A stretch of 64,000 nt of DNA from Scalesia atractyloides (taxonomy: Eukaryota; Streptophyta; Magnoliopsida; Asterales; Asteraceae), in the NCBI GenBank assembly GCA_947069175.1, contig CAMTDV010000027.1:43971369-44035368 (forward strand). The letters are read 5' to 3'. The position numbers and the translations under genes were made by a program. The first letter of the stretch is position 1. Every line of letters starts with the position of its first letter. A model generated the notes under the pieces. The model saw nothing but the letters and a program-made list of their open reading frames with translations, was not told where the DNA came from and did no database searches. Below, in pieces: positions 22,148-33,874 of this stretch.

Positions 22148-25100
22148 ATGGGGAGACATCTTGTAAGCTCGGTAACAGAGCTAAAGAAAAAGGAGAAGAG
22201 AGATAAAAAGGCTAAATCCGGTGGGTTCGAATCATTAAATTTAAGCTCAAATGTGTTCCGAGGCGTTAAACGTAAAGGGTACAGAGTGCCTACACCTATA
22301 CAACGTAAAACAATGCCTCTCATTCTTTCTGGTGCCGATGTTGTCGCTATGGCTCGCACAGGGTCCGGTAAAACAGCCGCATTTCTGATTCCCATGCTCG
22401 AGAGGCTACAGCAACATGTCTCTCAGTCTGGTGTTAGAGCTCTAATTTTGTCTCCCACACGCGACCTTGCTCTTCAGACCCTTAAGTTTACCCAAGAGCT
22501 TGGCAGATTTACAGGTAACTTCCATTTTCTGTTAGGAGTTAAGTGCCATTTTAGTCCATGTGGTTTGGGCCATTTTGTCAGTTTAATTCAAAGGTTTTAT
22601 TTTTCGTCTATGGGACTGAAAAAGTTTCACCGTTGCCATTTTACATTTTTTCTGTTAACGAGAAAGGCAATTCGGTCATTTAATATGTAATTCTGTTAAC
22701 TAGAAGGGCAATTCGGCCATATAAAATGACTGAATTGCCTTTCTCGTTAACAGAAACAATGGATGAAGTTGACCCAGTGGACTAAACTGGCATCGGTGAA
22801 ACCTTTTTGGACCCGCAAAAAATGTAACCTTTGGCCTAAACTGACAAAATGTCCCAAACCACAGGACTAAAATGGCATTTAACTCTTTTGTTTACTATGG
22901 TGGAAGCAAGTAACATCAATTTATGTTTATTGTGTTTTTATAAATCTTACAGACCTTCGTGTTAGTTTATTGGTTGGTGGTGATAGCATGGAAAGTCAAT
23001 TTGAAGAATTGGCCCAAAGTCCTGATATCATAATTGCAACTCCGGGTAGGCTGATTCATCATCTGGAAGAGGTGGATGATATGTCATTGCGGTCCGTTGA
23101 ATATGTGGTATTTGATGAAGCCGACAGCCTGTTTAGCATGGGGTTTGCTGAGCAGTTGCATAGAATTCTTACGCAACTGAGTGACAATAGACAGACCTTG
23201 TTGTTTAGTGCAACCTTACCTAGTGCTCTTGCCGAGTTTGCCAAAGCAGGTCTTCGGGACCCTCAACTTGTACGTCTTGATTTGGAGACCAAAATTAGTC
23301 CTGATTTGAAACTTACCTTTTTCACCCTAAGGCATGAAGAAAAATTAGCTGCTTTGCTGTTTTTGATTAGAGAACATATTAGATCTGATGAGCAATCATT
23401 GATATTTGTTTCCACAAAACATCATGTCCAATTCCTTGACCATCTAATAAGAGAAGAGGGTATCGACCCTCCTTCTGTTTGTTACGGCGATATGGATCAG
23501 GATGATCGCAAGATTAATATCTCAAGATTTAGATCAAGGAAGACTATGCTTCTTATTGTGACAGATGTTGCCGCTAGAGGAATCGACATCCCACTGCTTG
23601 ACAATGTTATAAATTGGGATTTTCCTTGTAAACCGAAGCTTTTTGTGCACCGGGTGGGTAGGGCTGCGAGGGCTGGTCGGACCGGTACTGCATTTTCTTT
23701 TGTGACGTCTGAAGACATGGCGTATCTTCTTGACCTACATCTTTTTCTCTCTAGGCCCATTAGGCCTGCACCTACTGAGGAAGAGGTTTTACGAGACATG
23801 AAGGGGGTTATGGCAAAGATTGATCAGGCAATGGCCAATGGAGAAACTGTGTATGGACGTTTCCCCCAAACAGCTATTGATCTTGTTGCAGACAGAGTTC
23901 GTGAAATACTTGATTCCTCCACAGAATTGGACTGCTTGTTGAGACCTTGTCAGAGAGCGTTCCGGTTGTATACTAAAACAAAAGAAAAGCCTTCCAGGGA
24001 GTCTATTAAAAGAGCTAAAGATTTACCCCATGAGGGGTTGCATCCAATGTTTATCAAAGTACTGGGGGACAATGAATTATCAGCACTAGCATACACTGAG
24101 AGTTTAAAAGCATACAGGTAAATTGTTTTAATAGAGATGTTTACTAATCTTTTGTTTCTGTATCACTCTCTAGATAATTTTACCTTTCAACTCATGGTTA
24201 ATCAATGGCAGAGCAAAACAAACTGTACTGGAATCTGAAGGTCATGCTGCCAAAGCAAAGCATCTGCAGGTAATTGACTTTTGAGCAGCGATCTTTTAAC
24301 TTTTTGTTTTTATCTTTGTACTTCTTTTTCAACACTTACTATTTTCAGGGACCTTCTAGTCAATGGGTTGATGTGATGAAGATGAAAAGATCTATTCATG
24401 AGGGGATCATTAATAAAGTAAACCAGCAGCACTCTACCAATCATTTGCCAAAGGTGAAGTCATGCAGATTTCTTTCCATCATATCATTTTTGGCTAATCA
24501 TAGATTATTACCGTTGATTGATTGCATGTGGTTGATTCTTTTCCAGTTGTTTCTGGTAGTGGTGAATTCCGAGTTACTGACTTTATTTCATATTTTACTA
24601 TGAGATGCACATCTTGTTTTTTTTTAAATCGAACATTTATCCAAAGACACAGATACCAATATCATTACTTGATGCTTTATTCTGACTTTACAATGGCATA
24701 AGTTATTCTAAATAGTTTAGGTTTTATTGTAAACAGTTCATGTCTAAAATGTGCATCTTTTGTTTCATAGTAATTATGATTTAAGACTCATCTTTTGGAC
24801 CTAAAGTTGAATGGTTTTCTTTATTTGATCACATGAGTACCTGGTTTATATTTTGCAGGAAGTTGAACTTGCAAACAATACTTCTACACAAACGCTAAAG
24901 AAAGGTTTGTGATTTAAATCATTTAATATAGTAATTTCGTTAGTTGAGTATGACATACACTTTCATATCTATGTTTTGTTAAGAGTCATGCTATATTTCT
25001 TTATCATTCTGAATTTTTTCCTGCGTGTCCTCACATGTTAAGAATCCATGCATCTAAAAAATCATTACATGTGTCCATTAGAAGATTTTTATGAAAAAGC

Positions 25101-26714
25101 TTAGGGTTATATAGTTACATGTATGTAATACTAATATTTTTATCTTCATTTTTTTGTTTTATGTTGGCTAATAGTTGCAGAACAATAATGGTTCTCAAAA
25201 ATATTAGTTACACATTCCTAAAAATAAATGTGATGGATGGCTAAACTCTAAGGTTACTCTTTCCTAAAAATACTGCATTATTATAAGCATCTTTTTGGTG
25301 CATTGTTCAGTTGTCTCTTAAGCAAGGGTATAGGTTTTCTTACTTGATTAGGAAGAAAACGGTAGCTTTAGTATGTCTAGTGAGGAACAAACCAACATGT
25401 AATTCTGATTAAGGCTGTTGACCTTTCTTTATGTGTACTTGTGCTTGAGTGTGTAAATCTCCATTAAATTCTGGCAGTTCATGGTAGTAAAAGGAAGGCG
25501 CAAAGCTTTAAGGATGAGGAGTTTTTTATAAGTTCGGTGCCAACAAATCAGGTAAGTTATATTGCTTACCTGTAGTCTCTTGGATGCCAAGCAAGCAGGG
25601 AACTTGCTATAGTAGTGTGATATCTTACTTCTTCTCATTGTCATTCTTTTTAGCATTTTGAGGCAGGCCTCTCAGTCAGAAATAACCAAAGCTTATCTTC
25701 CAACAGGTAATGATCTTATCATATACGTGTAGTAATTGTTTTCAGCTGGTGAAGTTTCTCTAATTATTTTTTAAATTCGGCTGCAAAGTGGGGTCATTAA
25801 GTAAGGATTAGTTGCCCAATACACCTGTTCATAGGAATGTCTAAGTGGTCAGTTTTACGTCTTCGTGTTCTCCTGCATTGGCAAATGCCTGAAAGCATTT
25901 GAAAGTCGATGCTTGCGCCATAAGTTTACAATTGAAAATATTCCATAGCCTTAAAGTTTAAAGTTTTAGCATTGATTTGGGATAACAATATTGATTGGTC
26001 GATAAATAGGTTGGAGTCTGCTGTTCTTGACCTAGCTGCAGACGATAGTGGAGGATTACAAAAACAAAAATCTTCGTATCATTGGGATAAGGTCTCAAGT
26101 GCTGAATTTTCCCCTTTCTTAAATAATATATCTTAACTTGTCTCTCAAGTACACCAATTTATCTGCTTGCAGAGGAGTAAAAAGTACGTCAAGTTGAACA
26201 ACGGTGACCGTGTGACGGCTAGTGGGAAGGTACATAACTTGACGCTCCTGTGGGCATTGATTTTTTTAAGCACATGCTGATATGAAGTCTTGTATTTCCC
26301 TGCAGATAATAACAGAGAGCGGTTCAAAAGCAAAGGCGAATAAAACTGGATTATATAAAAGATGGAAAGAAAAATCTCACAGTAAAATATCTTTGCAAGG
26401 AACAAATTATGAAGGCAGCAATGTCATGGAATCTACAAGTCTCAAGGGTAATGCTGCTTTGAAATTGTTTTCTGATTGGTTTTTGAGTGTTAGTAATAAA
26501 GAATATGTTTGTTTTAGCAGGAGGGCGCATAATGCAAAGAGGGTTTAGAGGTGGGAATAAGGTTGTTCCTAATGCTCATGTGCGTTCAGAAGTGAAAAAT
26601 CTTGAACAAGTTCGGAAAGAGAGGCAGACGAAAGCAACTAAAGCTGCTTTGATGAAGAATAACCCCAAGAAGAAGAGTAAGTTTGCTAGTAAAAGGGGAA
26701 AGGGAAGGAGATAG
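22148..26714 (+). CDS. RH29: DEAD-box ATP-dependent RNA helicase 29 (Dbp10/DDX54 family)
   Basis: Nucleolar RNA helicase expected to act in 60S ribosomal subunit assembly. Coding exons: 22148-22514, 22953-24117, 24212-24269, 24349-24453, 24859-24904, 25478-25551, 25654-25706, 26010-26091, 26173-26229, 26306-26447, 26518-26714. All borders are GT/AG, the phases agree, and they give 781 codons without a stop, close to the usual size of the family. Motifs: Q-motif GYRVPTPIQ (44-52), motif I ARTGSGKT (69-76), Ia PTRDLA (103-108), GG (131-132), Ib TPGR (152-155), DEAD (177-180), SAT (208-210), and VI HRVGRAARAGR (361-371). The C-terminal DBP10CT region (YHWDK...KKYVKLNNGDRVTASGK) spans exons 8-10, and the tail is Lys/Arg-rich. 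The long RGG tail of some homologues is missing. The ATG at 22148 is the first in frame after the leader intron and gives the expected basic N-terminus. This gene looks functional. Confidence 0.93.
22536..22885. mobile_element. Hairpin MITE in the first coding intron of RH29
   Basis: A 350-bp near-palindrome. The left end (GAGTTAAGTGCCATTTTAGTCC...) and the reverse complement of the right end (GAGTTAAATGCCATTTTAGTCC...) match over about 100 bp, including TGTGGTTTGGG and ATTTTGTCAGTTTA. An inner pair CTGTTAACGAGAAAGGCAAT / ATTGCCTTTCTCGTTAACAG extends the stem. There are no coding frames, and I did not find a clean target duplication. It lies 21 bp after the 5' splice site and does not touch the splice borders. 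Confidence 0.8.
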
Positions 26715-27300
26715 AGATGTTAATGTCTAAGATTTATGTTAATTGAGTTCCTCTTTGAATTATTTATATTTATTTACTTTTTTTTTATAAATTTTAAAAA
26801 GTCAAATACTTCCATAATGACATGTAATCAACTTTGAATTCAATTTGGCATGTTCTACAAAGTCAAGTAGAATGCATGTTCATCAATCAATATGATTTGG
26901 CAAGCTGAAATGTCCAACTAGCTGCACCAAGTCAAAATCATCAATCGTTCAACTCTAACCGATGATGAAAAATTGAAACTTGAGTGAACCTATTAGAAAA
27001 AAACTTACTTTGTTGTTTTAAAAGATATTTGGCTGAGCTCGATTCATTTGGTATTTAACTAAATCCTCGCCTGAGGCCCAAGAAATGTTAAAGAACTGAT
27101 ATGCAGAGATCAGATAACAGGAGTATTAGAAATGTTAATGTACCTGCTGCTGTAACGAAAGGGTGGTATTTGGACAAATATCTTGAATTGCTTGTAGATT
27201 AGGTGTATGAGAACTGTATACATCTTTTGCAAAGAAGCAGCACCAGAAAAAAAGTTGAACCAGAGAGGAAATCGAGGACATCCTGAAAACGAGTTAGATC
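26715..27300. other. Helicase 3' UTR and intergenic sequence
   Basis: AT-rich sequence after the helicase stop. The 3' UTR is presumably the first 100-300 bp, but I see no certain polyadenylation signal. Nothing else was recognised up to the start of the ULP-like frames. Confidence 0.4.
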
Positions 27301-27329
27301 AAGAAACATCTTCTGCAAAGTTCTGTGTT

Positions 27330-29126
27330 GTGCCGAGAGTGACACTGTTGCAAATGAATCAGCACAGTTTCCCCTCCTTACACCAAGACCAAAGCCTTTA
27401 GAACAAGAGCCATCGCCACGTGAATTATCTGGCGCTCCACTTGTCCATATGTCAAAGCTATTTCTGAAAGAAAATGCAGTTGTTGCAGACAAACCAGGCA
27501 GAAATCTGTTTGGTGATGATGGCGCAAATTAAGGTTTCAATCCTTCACCGGCCCGACAGGAAATACCGCAACAGAATTTTTCTACCGGTCTGTCCATGTG
27601 TGGAGTTGATTACGACCGGTTTAAATCACTGCTAGACGAGAACCAGAAACTGACTGACATGATCAAGTCAGAGGTGTTGCATGCCTATCGTGCGGCCCCT
27701 GTCGGTACACTGGCGAACGCGCGAACATCACAAAGGGAGAGTGATAATGTAATGTTTAAATTTGGAGATTATTTTTTTATAAATGCAAATACAATATATA
27801 ATAATGACCTTTTAACGTTTGCTGTATGCTGTTGCTGATTCTTTTGTCAACTACGACAATGTCTACCATGTCTCTATGACCCCGATTATAAACGATAGAT
27901 CTATAAGTTTTTACATGTTTTACCATTACTGTTAATTATTATTTTACGATTACGAAATGTCAACTCTTACGTATAAGCTTTTTTTTAGAATGAGGATCCT
28001 GATATTATAAAAATGAAACGATCGGAAAGACTTGTCAAGCCTGCTGCAGCGTTGCTATCCCTGTACGTAGCTTTTAAAACGTTAAAACATAAACAGACGA
28101 GACAATCAAATAATGAGGATATACAAATTTCTTTAATTGAGCAGTGGTATCCAAGTAGTGGCAATAGATATCTTTCACTATTAGCGGTGGATGTGCCGGT
28201 CCTGATTTCTGGGTGTCATTGCTAGGCAAGGACGGTAGTGGCTGGTTAAGCGATGATGTAAGCCTTGACTATCAACAAGTAAAAAAAATATTTATATATT
28301 TTTTTCACACTAAATTTACTTTTTTACAACATATTTTTGGGTGGATGATCCACTTGTATCACTCAAGAGATGCAAGAGAACGTTGTAGTATTTTACCCCC
28401 TTATTTTCGGATGAATCTTTTTAATTCGGGAGTGCACGACCACACGTTTAAGGGTTATTTCACCTGGGCGGTGGACCCCTTTCCACCAATAAGTACAGTT
28501 GACGAGGTATTATGGAGCATTCCAATTAGTTAGTTGTTACATATATTTATATTTATTCTTTTGTAAATTATTAACGAACCACTTACTTATTATGTAGGTG
28601 TACGCACCGTTGTACATACCAGGCGTACATTGGTTTTTTGGCGTTTTCAATCTTATTGATTACACACTTACGATATACGATAGGTATTTTTTCAGATTTA
28701 ATAGATTAGTACTTAAAATTTTATGATGCTAACTGTTATTATTTTTTTGGGGTTTATAGTTTATTAGCTTTAAAAACTTTGGAAAAGGAAAGAACGGAGG
28801 TGGTCTGTCATATAAAATTTGTTTTTGACAATTGGCTACGGATTCATGGTTATTATGCCGACAAGTCGTTACGATTACATTATCCCTTTCGCGTTATTTA
28901 TGCAAGCGATGTTCCTCAACAGTCCGGAATTTTGGGAGAATGTGGAGTTTGGGTTTGCATATATCTAGACAGGTCGGTAAATAAAAAACAGTTGAACGAT
29001 GGTGAAGATACTGCGTTGACTGCATACAAAATCAGACGTAAACTTGCTATACTTTTTTTTGACTCGATATTACCGGAGGATATAGATGACAACGTCGAAG
29101 ATGACGATGTTTTATTTGTAAGATAA
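27330..29126 (+). pseudogene. ULP-like (C48/Ulp1) cysteine protease 1, catalytic residues kept
   Basis: An N-terminal frame from 27335 (Pro-rich) is broken by TAA at 27531-27533; the ATG at 27596 could serve as a later start. Proposed exons: 27596-27748, then 27989 onward (MKRSERLVKPAAALLSLYV), with a frame change near 28170. Then come FWVSLLGKDGSGWLSDD, YHSRDARERCSILPPYF, 28598-28683 and 28760-29126. The protease core shows YIPGVHWFFGVFNL with His at 28628-28630, LTIYDS with Asp at 28679-28681, and VPQQSGILGECGVWV with Gln at 28916-28921 and Cys at 28941-28943: the full Ulp1 His-Asp-Gln-Cys set. An acidic tail follows. In this family the enzyme would cleave SUMO-like conjugates; that activity is inferred only. 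At least one stop and one frameshift upstream of the core argue for decay. Confidence 0.75.
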
Positions 29127-29229
29127 TTGTAAAAGTGTAGAAAATGATGCAAAAATCTTATTATGTATATAATGGTTATTTATATATATTTTTATATTAT
29201 GTTTTAGATACATGTGTACTCTTTGTGTG

Positions 29230-30725
29230 TATATATGTGTGTGCTGCCATTATGGAAACACATGTTAATGAGATAGATCCACAATGTCAAACCGGAGTTG
29301 GTGGCCAAATGTTCTTGAATTTTATTACGACGATAGTCCAAGTTGCTATTCCTCATACATGGGGATAAACCACTCGGAAAAGACTGGTGGGGTGGACTAC
29401 TTGGATTTAGTGGAGATGGCTATGTTCAAGAAATGGTACCTTAATAACAAATAATTTCGTTTTAATAATTAGTCTAATAATTTTATTAAAAAAATCTTTA
29501 CCATTCTTTTATAGCATGTGAAAGCATGGTGTAACAAACTCATGTATCAATGAGAGGTTGAAGACAGGTAAGGACGATGTCTTCAAAGGATTATCGTTGG
29601 ACGATTCTACCACCAAAGTTTGTCAACATGTTAAATGGACAAGATAGTGCGGCAAACACATACGCAGATGGTTCTTCAACTACATACCCTCCATTTTGGG
29701 AAATAGATACGGTACATTCATATTTTATTTATTTTATTTTATACGTATCTTTCATACTCCACATCTATATAAACAAATGTTTGTGCACTCCTCAACTTGT
29801 ATCATCATTTTCCAATATGGTTGAACAACAACATAACATTCATTTACACTTCCCTATCCACCTTAACACTGAAGAAGCAAACCCACCCCCAGAGAACACC
29901 GAACCCAACTTTTCCCAACCGACTAACCAACCAAACACAGTGCAAGAGCCGACACGTGAATGTAACCCCACTATGCAGCAGCTAGACACTCCACTAGAAA
30001 GTGTGACGGTTACTACCGAAGAAGACGCTGACCAGGAAGTGGATTTTGAAACATATTTCGATTTACTGCGTTTAGAAGCTTACACAGTGGAAATGGAAAA
30101 TGGATTAGAGTATGATTCGGAGGCAGAAGACCACACTGACTAGATTAGTTATGTTTTCTAATTGTGGGGGTTTTATATGTAATAAGATCTTAAACATGTT
30201 TATTTTATATGTTCTTTAAAATAATAATTTTAACAAAATTTTATATAATTTTCTTTTTTGACATGGGTTTGCATTCCTATACCGGAAAAGGAACAACAAT
30301 GGTTACTTCTAAAGATAAATATAAAGTCACTAGACATAACTGTTTATTTTACAAATACTTGTGACATGATTAACTGTGGAGATTCATTTTGCGTACATAG
30401 AAGAATTCATCGAACTGCGATGGATTTGAGTCTCTATTCATGTGGTTTCTGGGTCGTATCGCGTATTAGCAACACACTGAAATACACGAGACGGAAAATA
30501 GTAGGGGATGTCGTCTGGCCTGATCAAAGAGATCGTATTGGCCGAAATTCAGGAGTCATCATATGTATGCTAATGGAAAACCTTGTCCGCAAGTGCTCAT
30601 TAACATGGAGCGAAGGAAAACTTCAGGATGCTTGTTTTAGATACAGATGGTACATGGCAAATGAACTATACGCCGGGCGCTTGGTTTTGTGTATGCATAT
30701 AAAATCAAACAATAAAAAGTTCTAA
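29230..30725 (+). pseudogene. ULP-like protease 2, catalytic residues lost
   Basis: This is a diverged tandem copy of the previous gene. Matching blocks in the same order are LGKDWWGGLLGFSGDGY (exon end 29435, GT donor), HVKAWCNKLMYQ (exon from 29515, acceptor ATAG), DYRWTILPPKFVNMLN and TYPPFWEID (donor near 29712). The core is at 30258-30725: WVCIPIPEKEQQWLLLKI, ITVYFTNT, then RNSGVIICMLMENL. Compared with copy 1, the catalytic His is Gln (30297-30299), the Asp site reads FTNT, and Cys is Ser (TCA, 30549-30551). It therefore looks catalytically dead. A stop follows HVKAWCNKLMYQ. The stop at 30725 is 62 bp from the end of the convergent transposase. Confidence 0.65.
29829..30143 (+). other. 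Open proline-rich/acidic frame between ULP2 exons
   Basis: A 105-codon open stretch inside what should be an intron of the second ULP copy, in frame with the exon before it (29577). It has a Gln/His-rich start, a Pro/Asn-rich middle (NPPPENTEPNF) and an acidic end (SEAEDHTD). I recognise no domain. It may be an extra exon or a separate small frame carried by the MULE. Confidence 0.35.
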
Positions 30726-30787
30726 TGAAATATTTCCTGCGTAATTTTATAAATTACAATACTACAAAAAATACTGTTAAAAGTCTC

Positions 30788-33102
30788 CTAAGTTATAGGA
30801 TGGAAATTGTGTAAGCTGGTCAGGATCGCCCCAACTTCTTTCGCTTTCCTTTTCCCCAATTCTTTGGGAGTACCAATTTGTGACGGCATGGGCTGTGAAC
30901 ACAAATCACGATGATGACCATATGATTTACATCTGGAACAATACGGCAGAGTGGGTTCTTCCTCGAGGGATAAGATCCGGTTGTTATCTCGAGGACGACC
31001 CGCCTGACGCTTTGTAATATTCGGCGGTTGAAGATTTATAAGGTCTTCTGGAGTCTCCCATAAAGACGTATGAGGAGGAGGATTAATTGCTTCTTCATAA
31101 GTTCTTTTATAGATTTCGTTTGAGTAACACGGGAAGGAATAATGATTGCAATCAGTTCCATCTAAAAATTTTTAAACCGCAATCACATGCCCACATGGTA
31201 AACCAGAAACTTGCCAATCTCGGCAGCTACATGTTTGATTATACAAATCAAGAAAACCGCGCTTGCTCCCGTCTTCAACATCATAAGTGTTTAACCCAGC
31301 ACCAACAACAGTCCACGTTCTAGACCCTTCAGTTTTTTTAAAAAATTTCTTTTGAGCCCACTGTGTAAGTAGGTGCATTTCCTGAATACCCAGCAACCGC
31401 CGTTCATAAAACCACTGCTGTACGAACTGCCGGAAGAATTCTATAACTTGTGTTATCCACATTTTACGCTGGTGTCTAGAAAGAGCATTAATGGACTCCG
31501 CGCTGTTAGATGTCATATAATGATATCGATTACCGGGACAATGTGCTCTTGCCCATCTACCGAACCCAATACTTGTTAGAATTTGACGTACACTGGGAAC
31601 GACAAGACAAAGAGCATTGAATGACTCATTAAAATCAGACATCCGGTTGATTTGCATGTCTTCCACCACAGACTCTTGTATTCTTTTTTTATTCAACGGT
31701 AAACGTAAGTTCATCATTAAATGACGACAACATAACCGTGATAAGCACGTGGAAAGACGTTACTAACAGCTAAGTGTATAGAATTCGCCCTATCCGATAT
31801 TATCGCCATATCGGGTATTTCACCAACACACTCTCTAAGCTTTCAAAGAAACCATGTCCAAGATTCTCCATCCTCTGATTTTCCTATTCCATAGGAAAGT
31901 GGTAAAATTTGGTTGTTTCCATCCATGCCAACTGCCAAAAACAGCGTACCTTTAAATTCACCTTTCAGGTGTGCTGCATCGATGAACACCACCGGTCTTA
32001 GATTACACATAAAGGCACGAATCTGAAACGAAAAATTCATAAGAGGTCAACCGCGTTTTAGTTTCAGACAACTAAATAAAAAGTAAACACATAACTACAG
32101 CAAACAACCGATGGCGACAAAGACCATTTCAAACCGATTCTCGTCGTCAGTCTTGATGCGAGTGACAGTACCCGGGTTTGCCCGCTCTAAATTGTAGAAG
32201 TAAAATGGTAGTTCAACAAAGGAATCGGTGCTTGTTCCTTGTAGAATCTCTAGCGCGTGACTTTTTCCATGCCAAGCTTGACTATAACTTATCTCAACTT
32301 GGAATCTTTGTTTAAAATCTTTGACAATATCCTTGGACCGATATTGTCAACCACTATCTTTTAATGATTCCTTTAAATAGTGAGCCACAACCATTGGGTT
32401 TTCCTTACGAAGATGGGGGTACGTTAGTGTCTTTGAGCACGTGTGTTTATCGTTCCTATACTTGACAAAAAACATCGCACTGCCAGCAACATTGTATGCC
32501 CTAAAACGCCAGTCGCACCCATCCACCAAACATGACACTTCATACCTAGTTTGAGACGATCTATCTACTTTAAACTCAAAATGTTCTAACAAACATATTT
32601 TCCCTAGCTCAAGTTTCATTTCTTCTTTGTTATTGAATACGTAGCCTAGCTCAAAGTTAATTAATGAAGACAATGTTTGTGTTGTACCATGTAAATTATC
32701 GAAATTCATTGTATACTTGTTTAAAACATCATCATTAACTTCATTAACAGGAACATTTAAATCAGGAACTTTAAATGTATCTTGATGAGAAGAAAAACTA
32801 GATGACCAAACACAAGACTCCTGAATGACGTACAACTTATATAATTCAAAAGGATTTTGCATAGCAAAATTAAATATAAAAGCAAGATCCCCATCACCAG
32901 TTATATCGATCGGATCAGTAAACGAAGACATCCGGTATGATAGCTTTTTAATGTTTGTAATTCCACACAACTTAGAAACATTACTTAAAAGACCAATGTA
33001 CGAAAGATTGGTTTCAATTTCTAAACTCTCTACTTGCATCGGCATCAGCAACATACTCCAAGTTTTCGTTAACAATCTGCCACTTTCCACCGCTGTATAC
33101 AA
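30788..33102 (-). pseudogene. MULE transposase (MuDR type)
   Basis: Order on the minus strand: 33102-32347 holds the N-terminal region with a WRKY/GCM1-like zinc-binding block (CLVDGCDWRFRAYN...NDKHTC). A stop and a ~300-bp linking stretch follow. In 32040-31720 FIDAAHLKGEFKGTLFLAVG carries the first catalytic Asp and AIISDRANSI the second. In 31717-31172 NSAESINAL is followed by the SWIM finger CSCRDWQVSGLPCGH. In 31170-30788, after a stop, comes the linker RPRDNNRI and the C-terminal zinc knuckle CSRCKSYGHHRDLC. This is the full domain set of plant MuDR transposases. In-frame stops near 32332, 31844 and 31171 would inactivate it, unless some fall in introns. It converges on the ULP genes. 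Confidence 0.85.
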
Positions 33103-33210
33103 GAAAACAAAGCTTCATGTTGTAAAAATATGATTTTACTTTAAAGGTAATTGTAAGTAAGTTTCATGTTATAAAATTTCAAACACAATATATAAACACA
33201 TGCACGTAAA

Positions 33211-33545
33211 CGTAAAACGGCTTAAACTCGTACCAAAACGGCTTGTACAGTGCGTTGAAACGGCTCAAAGCAGTAGTGGGTGCACAGACGTATCGAAACG
33301 GCTCTAAGCCGCGTCAACCCGGCTCAGCCCCCACGACAAGACGGCTCTGCTTGTTGAAGGTACTCGGCTAAGGGACGAGCCGGGTCCTTAACCGGCTTGG
33401 GTGCATGAGCCACGTGAAACGGCTCGGTTGAGAGCTTTCAACAAAAGGGGTTAGCTAAAACGGCTCAAATCCGTTTCAGCGTTTGTCGGACACGTGTCCT
33501 CTTTGTATTGGTCCGTGGTGAATACTTCATTTGAGCCGTTTCGGT
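33211..33545. promoter_or_regulatory. Cluster of ACGGCTC motifs at the MULE end
   Basis: About eleven copies of AAACGGCTC, CGGCTC or the reverse GAGCCGTTT lie in 335 bp, for example near 33216, 33235, 33257, 33297, 33320, 33343, 33375, 33391, 33416, 33457 and 33533. They lie upstream of the transposase start. Such subterminal motif arrays are typical of transposase-binding or promoter regions of DNA transposons; the function is inferred. Confidence 0.6.
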
Positions 33546-33874
33546 TAACGGAAAAGACTCGTGAAGCGGTGTCAGGTAGCCAGTTTCTCAAAGACGGCGT
33601 GACAAGGGCTATTTTGGTGATTTCCCTATATAGAATATTGTGTACTTGTAATTAATAATAGTGCCTATCATGTGTAAGTAAATTTGAGATAAAGAAGTCA
33701 TTATTATATACCTAATGTAGTAGACCACTCTTGCTACCCCTAGTTTCGTAATTAATGCTTTGTTTTATTGGGTAAGAGACATGGCCTATACTATTTTCTT
33801 ACATTTACTTCTTTTCTTGCAGCAAGCAACCGAAGCAATCTACCAAAAACTTTTAACGTTAGACCCGGGGATGA

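Larger units (their letters stand above)
27300..33640. mobile_element. Mutator-like element (MULE) carrying two ULP-like protease genes
   Basis: The MULE transposase (30788-33102, minus) and two tandem Ulp1/C48-like frames (27330-30725, plus) lie tail to tail with 62 bp between their stops. This matches ULP-carrying MULEs known in plants (Kaonashi in Arabidopsis, CUMULE-like in melon). Upstream of the transposase the right side has a cluster of ACGGCTC-type motifs (33211-33545) and then GGGCTATTTTGGTGATTTCCC, which looks like sequence near a MULE end. I could not pair it with an inverted copy on the left, so the outer borders are estimates; either the element has lost an end or it belongs to the non-TIR class. 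Confidence 0.65.

Noticed and set aside
22515..22690. Reading the helicase first exon through to 22690
   Set aside because: The GT donor at 22515 and the matching acceptor at 22952 restore the conserved helicase sequence; the read-through is intron and MITE.
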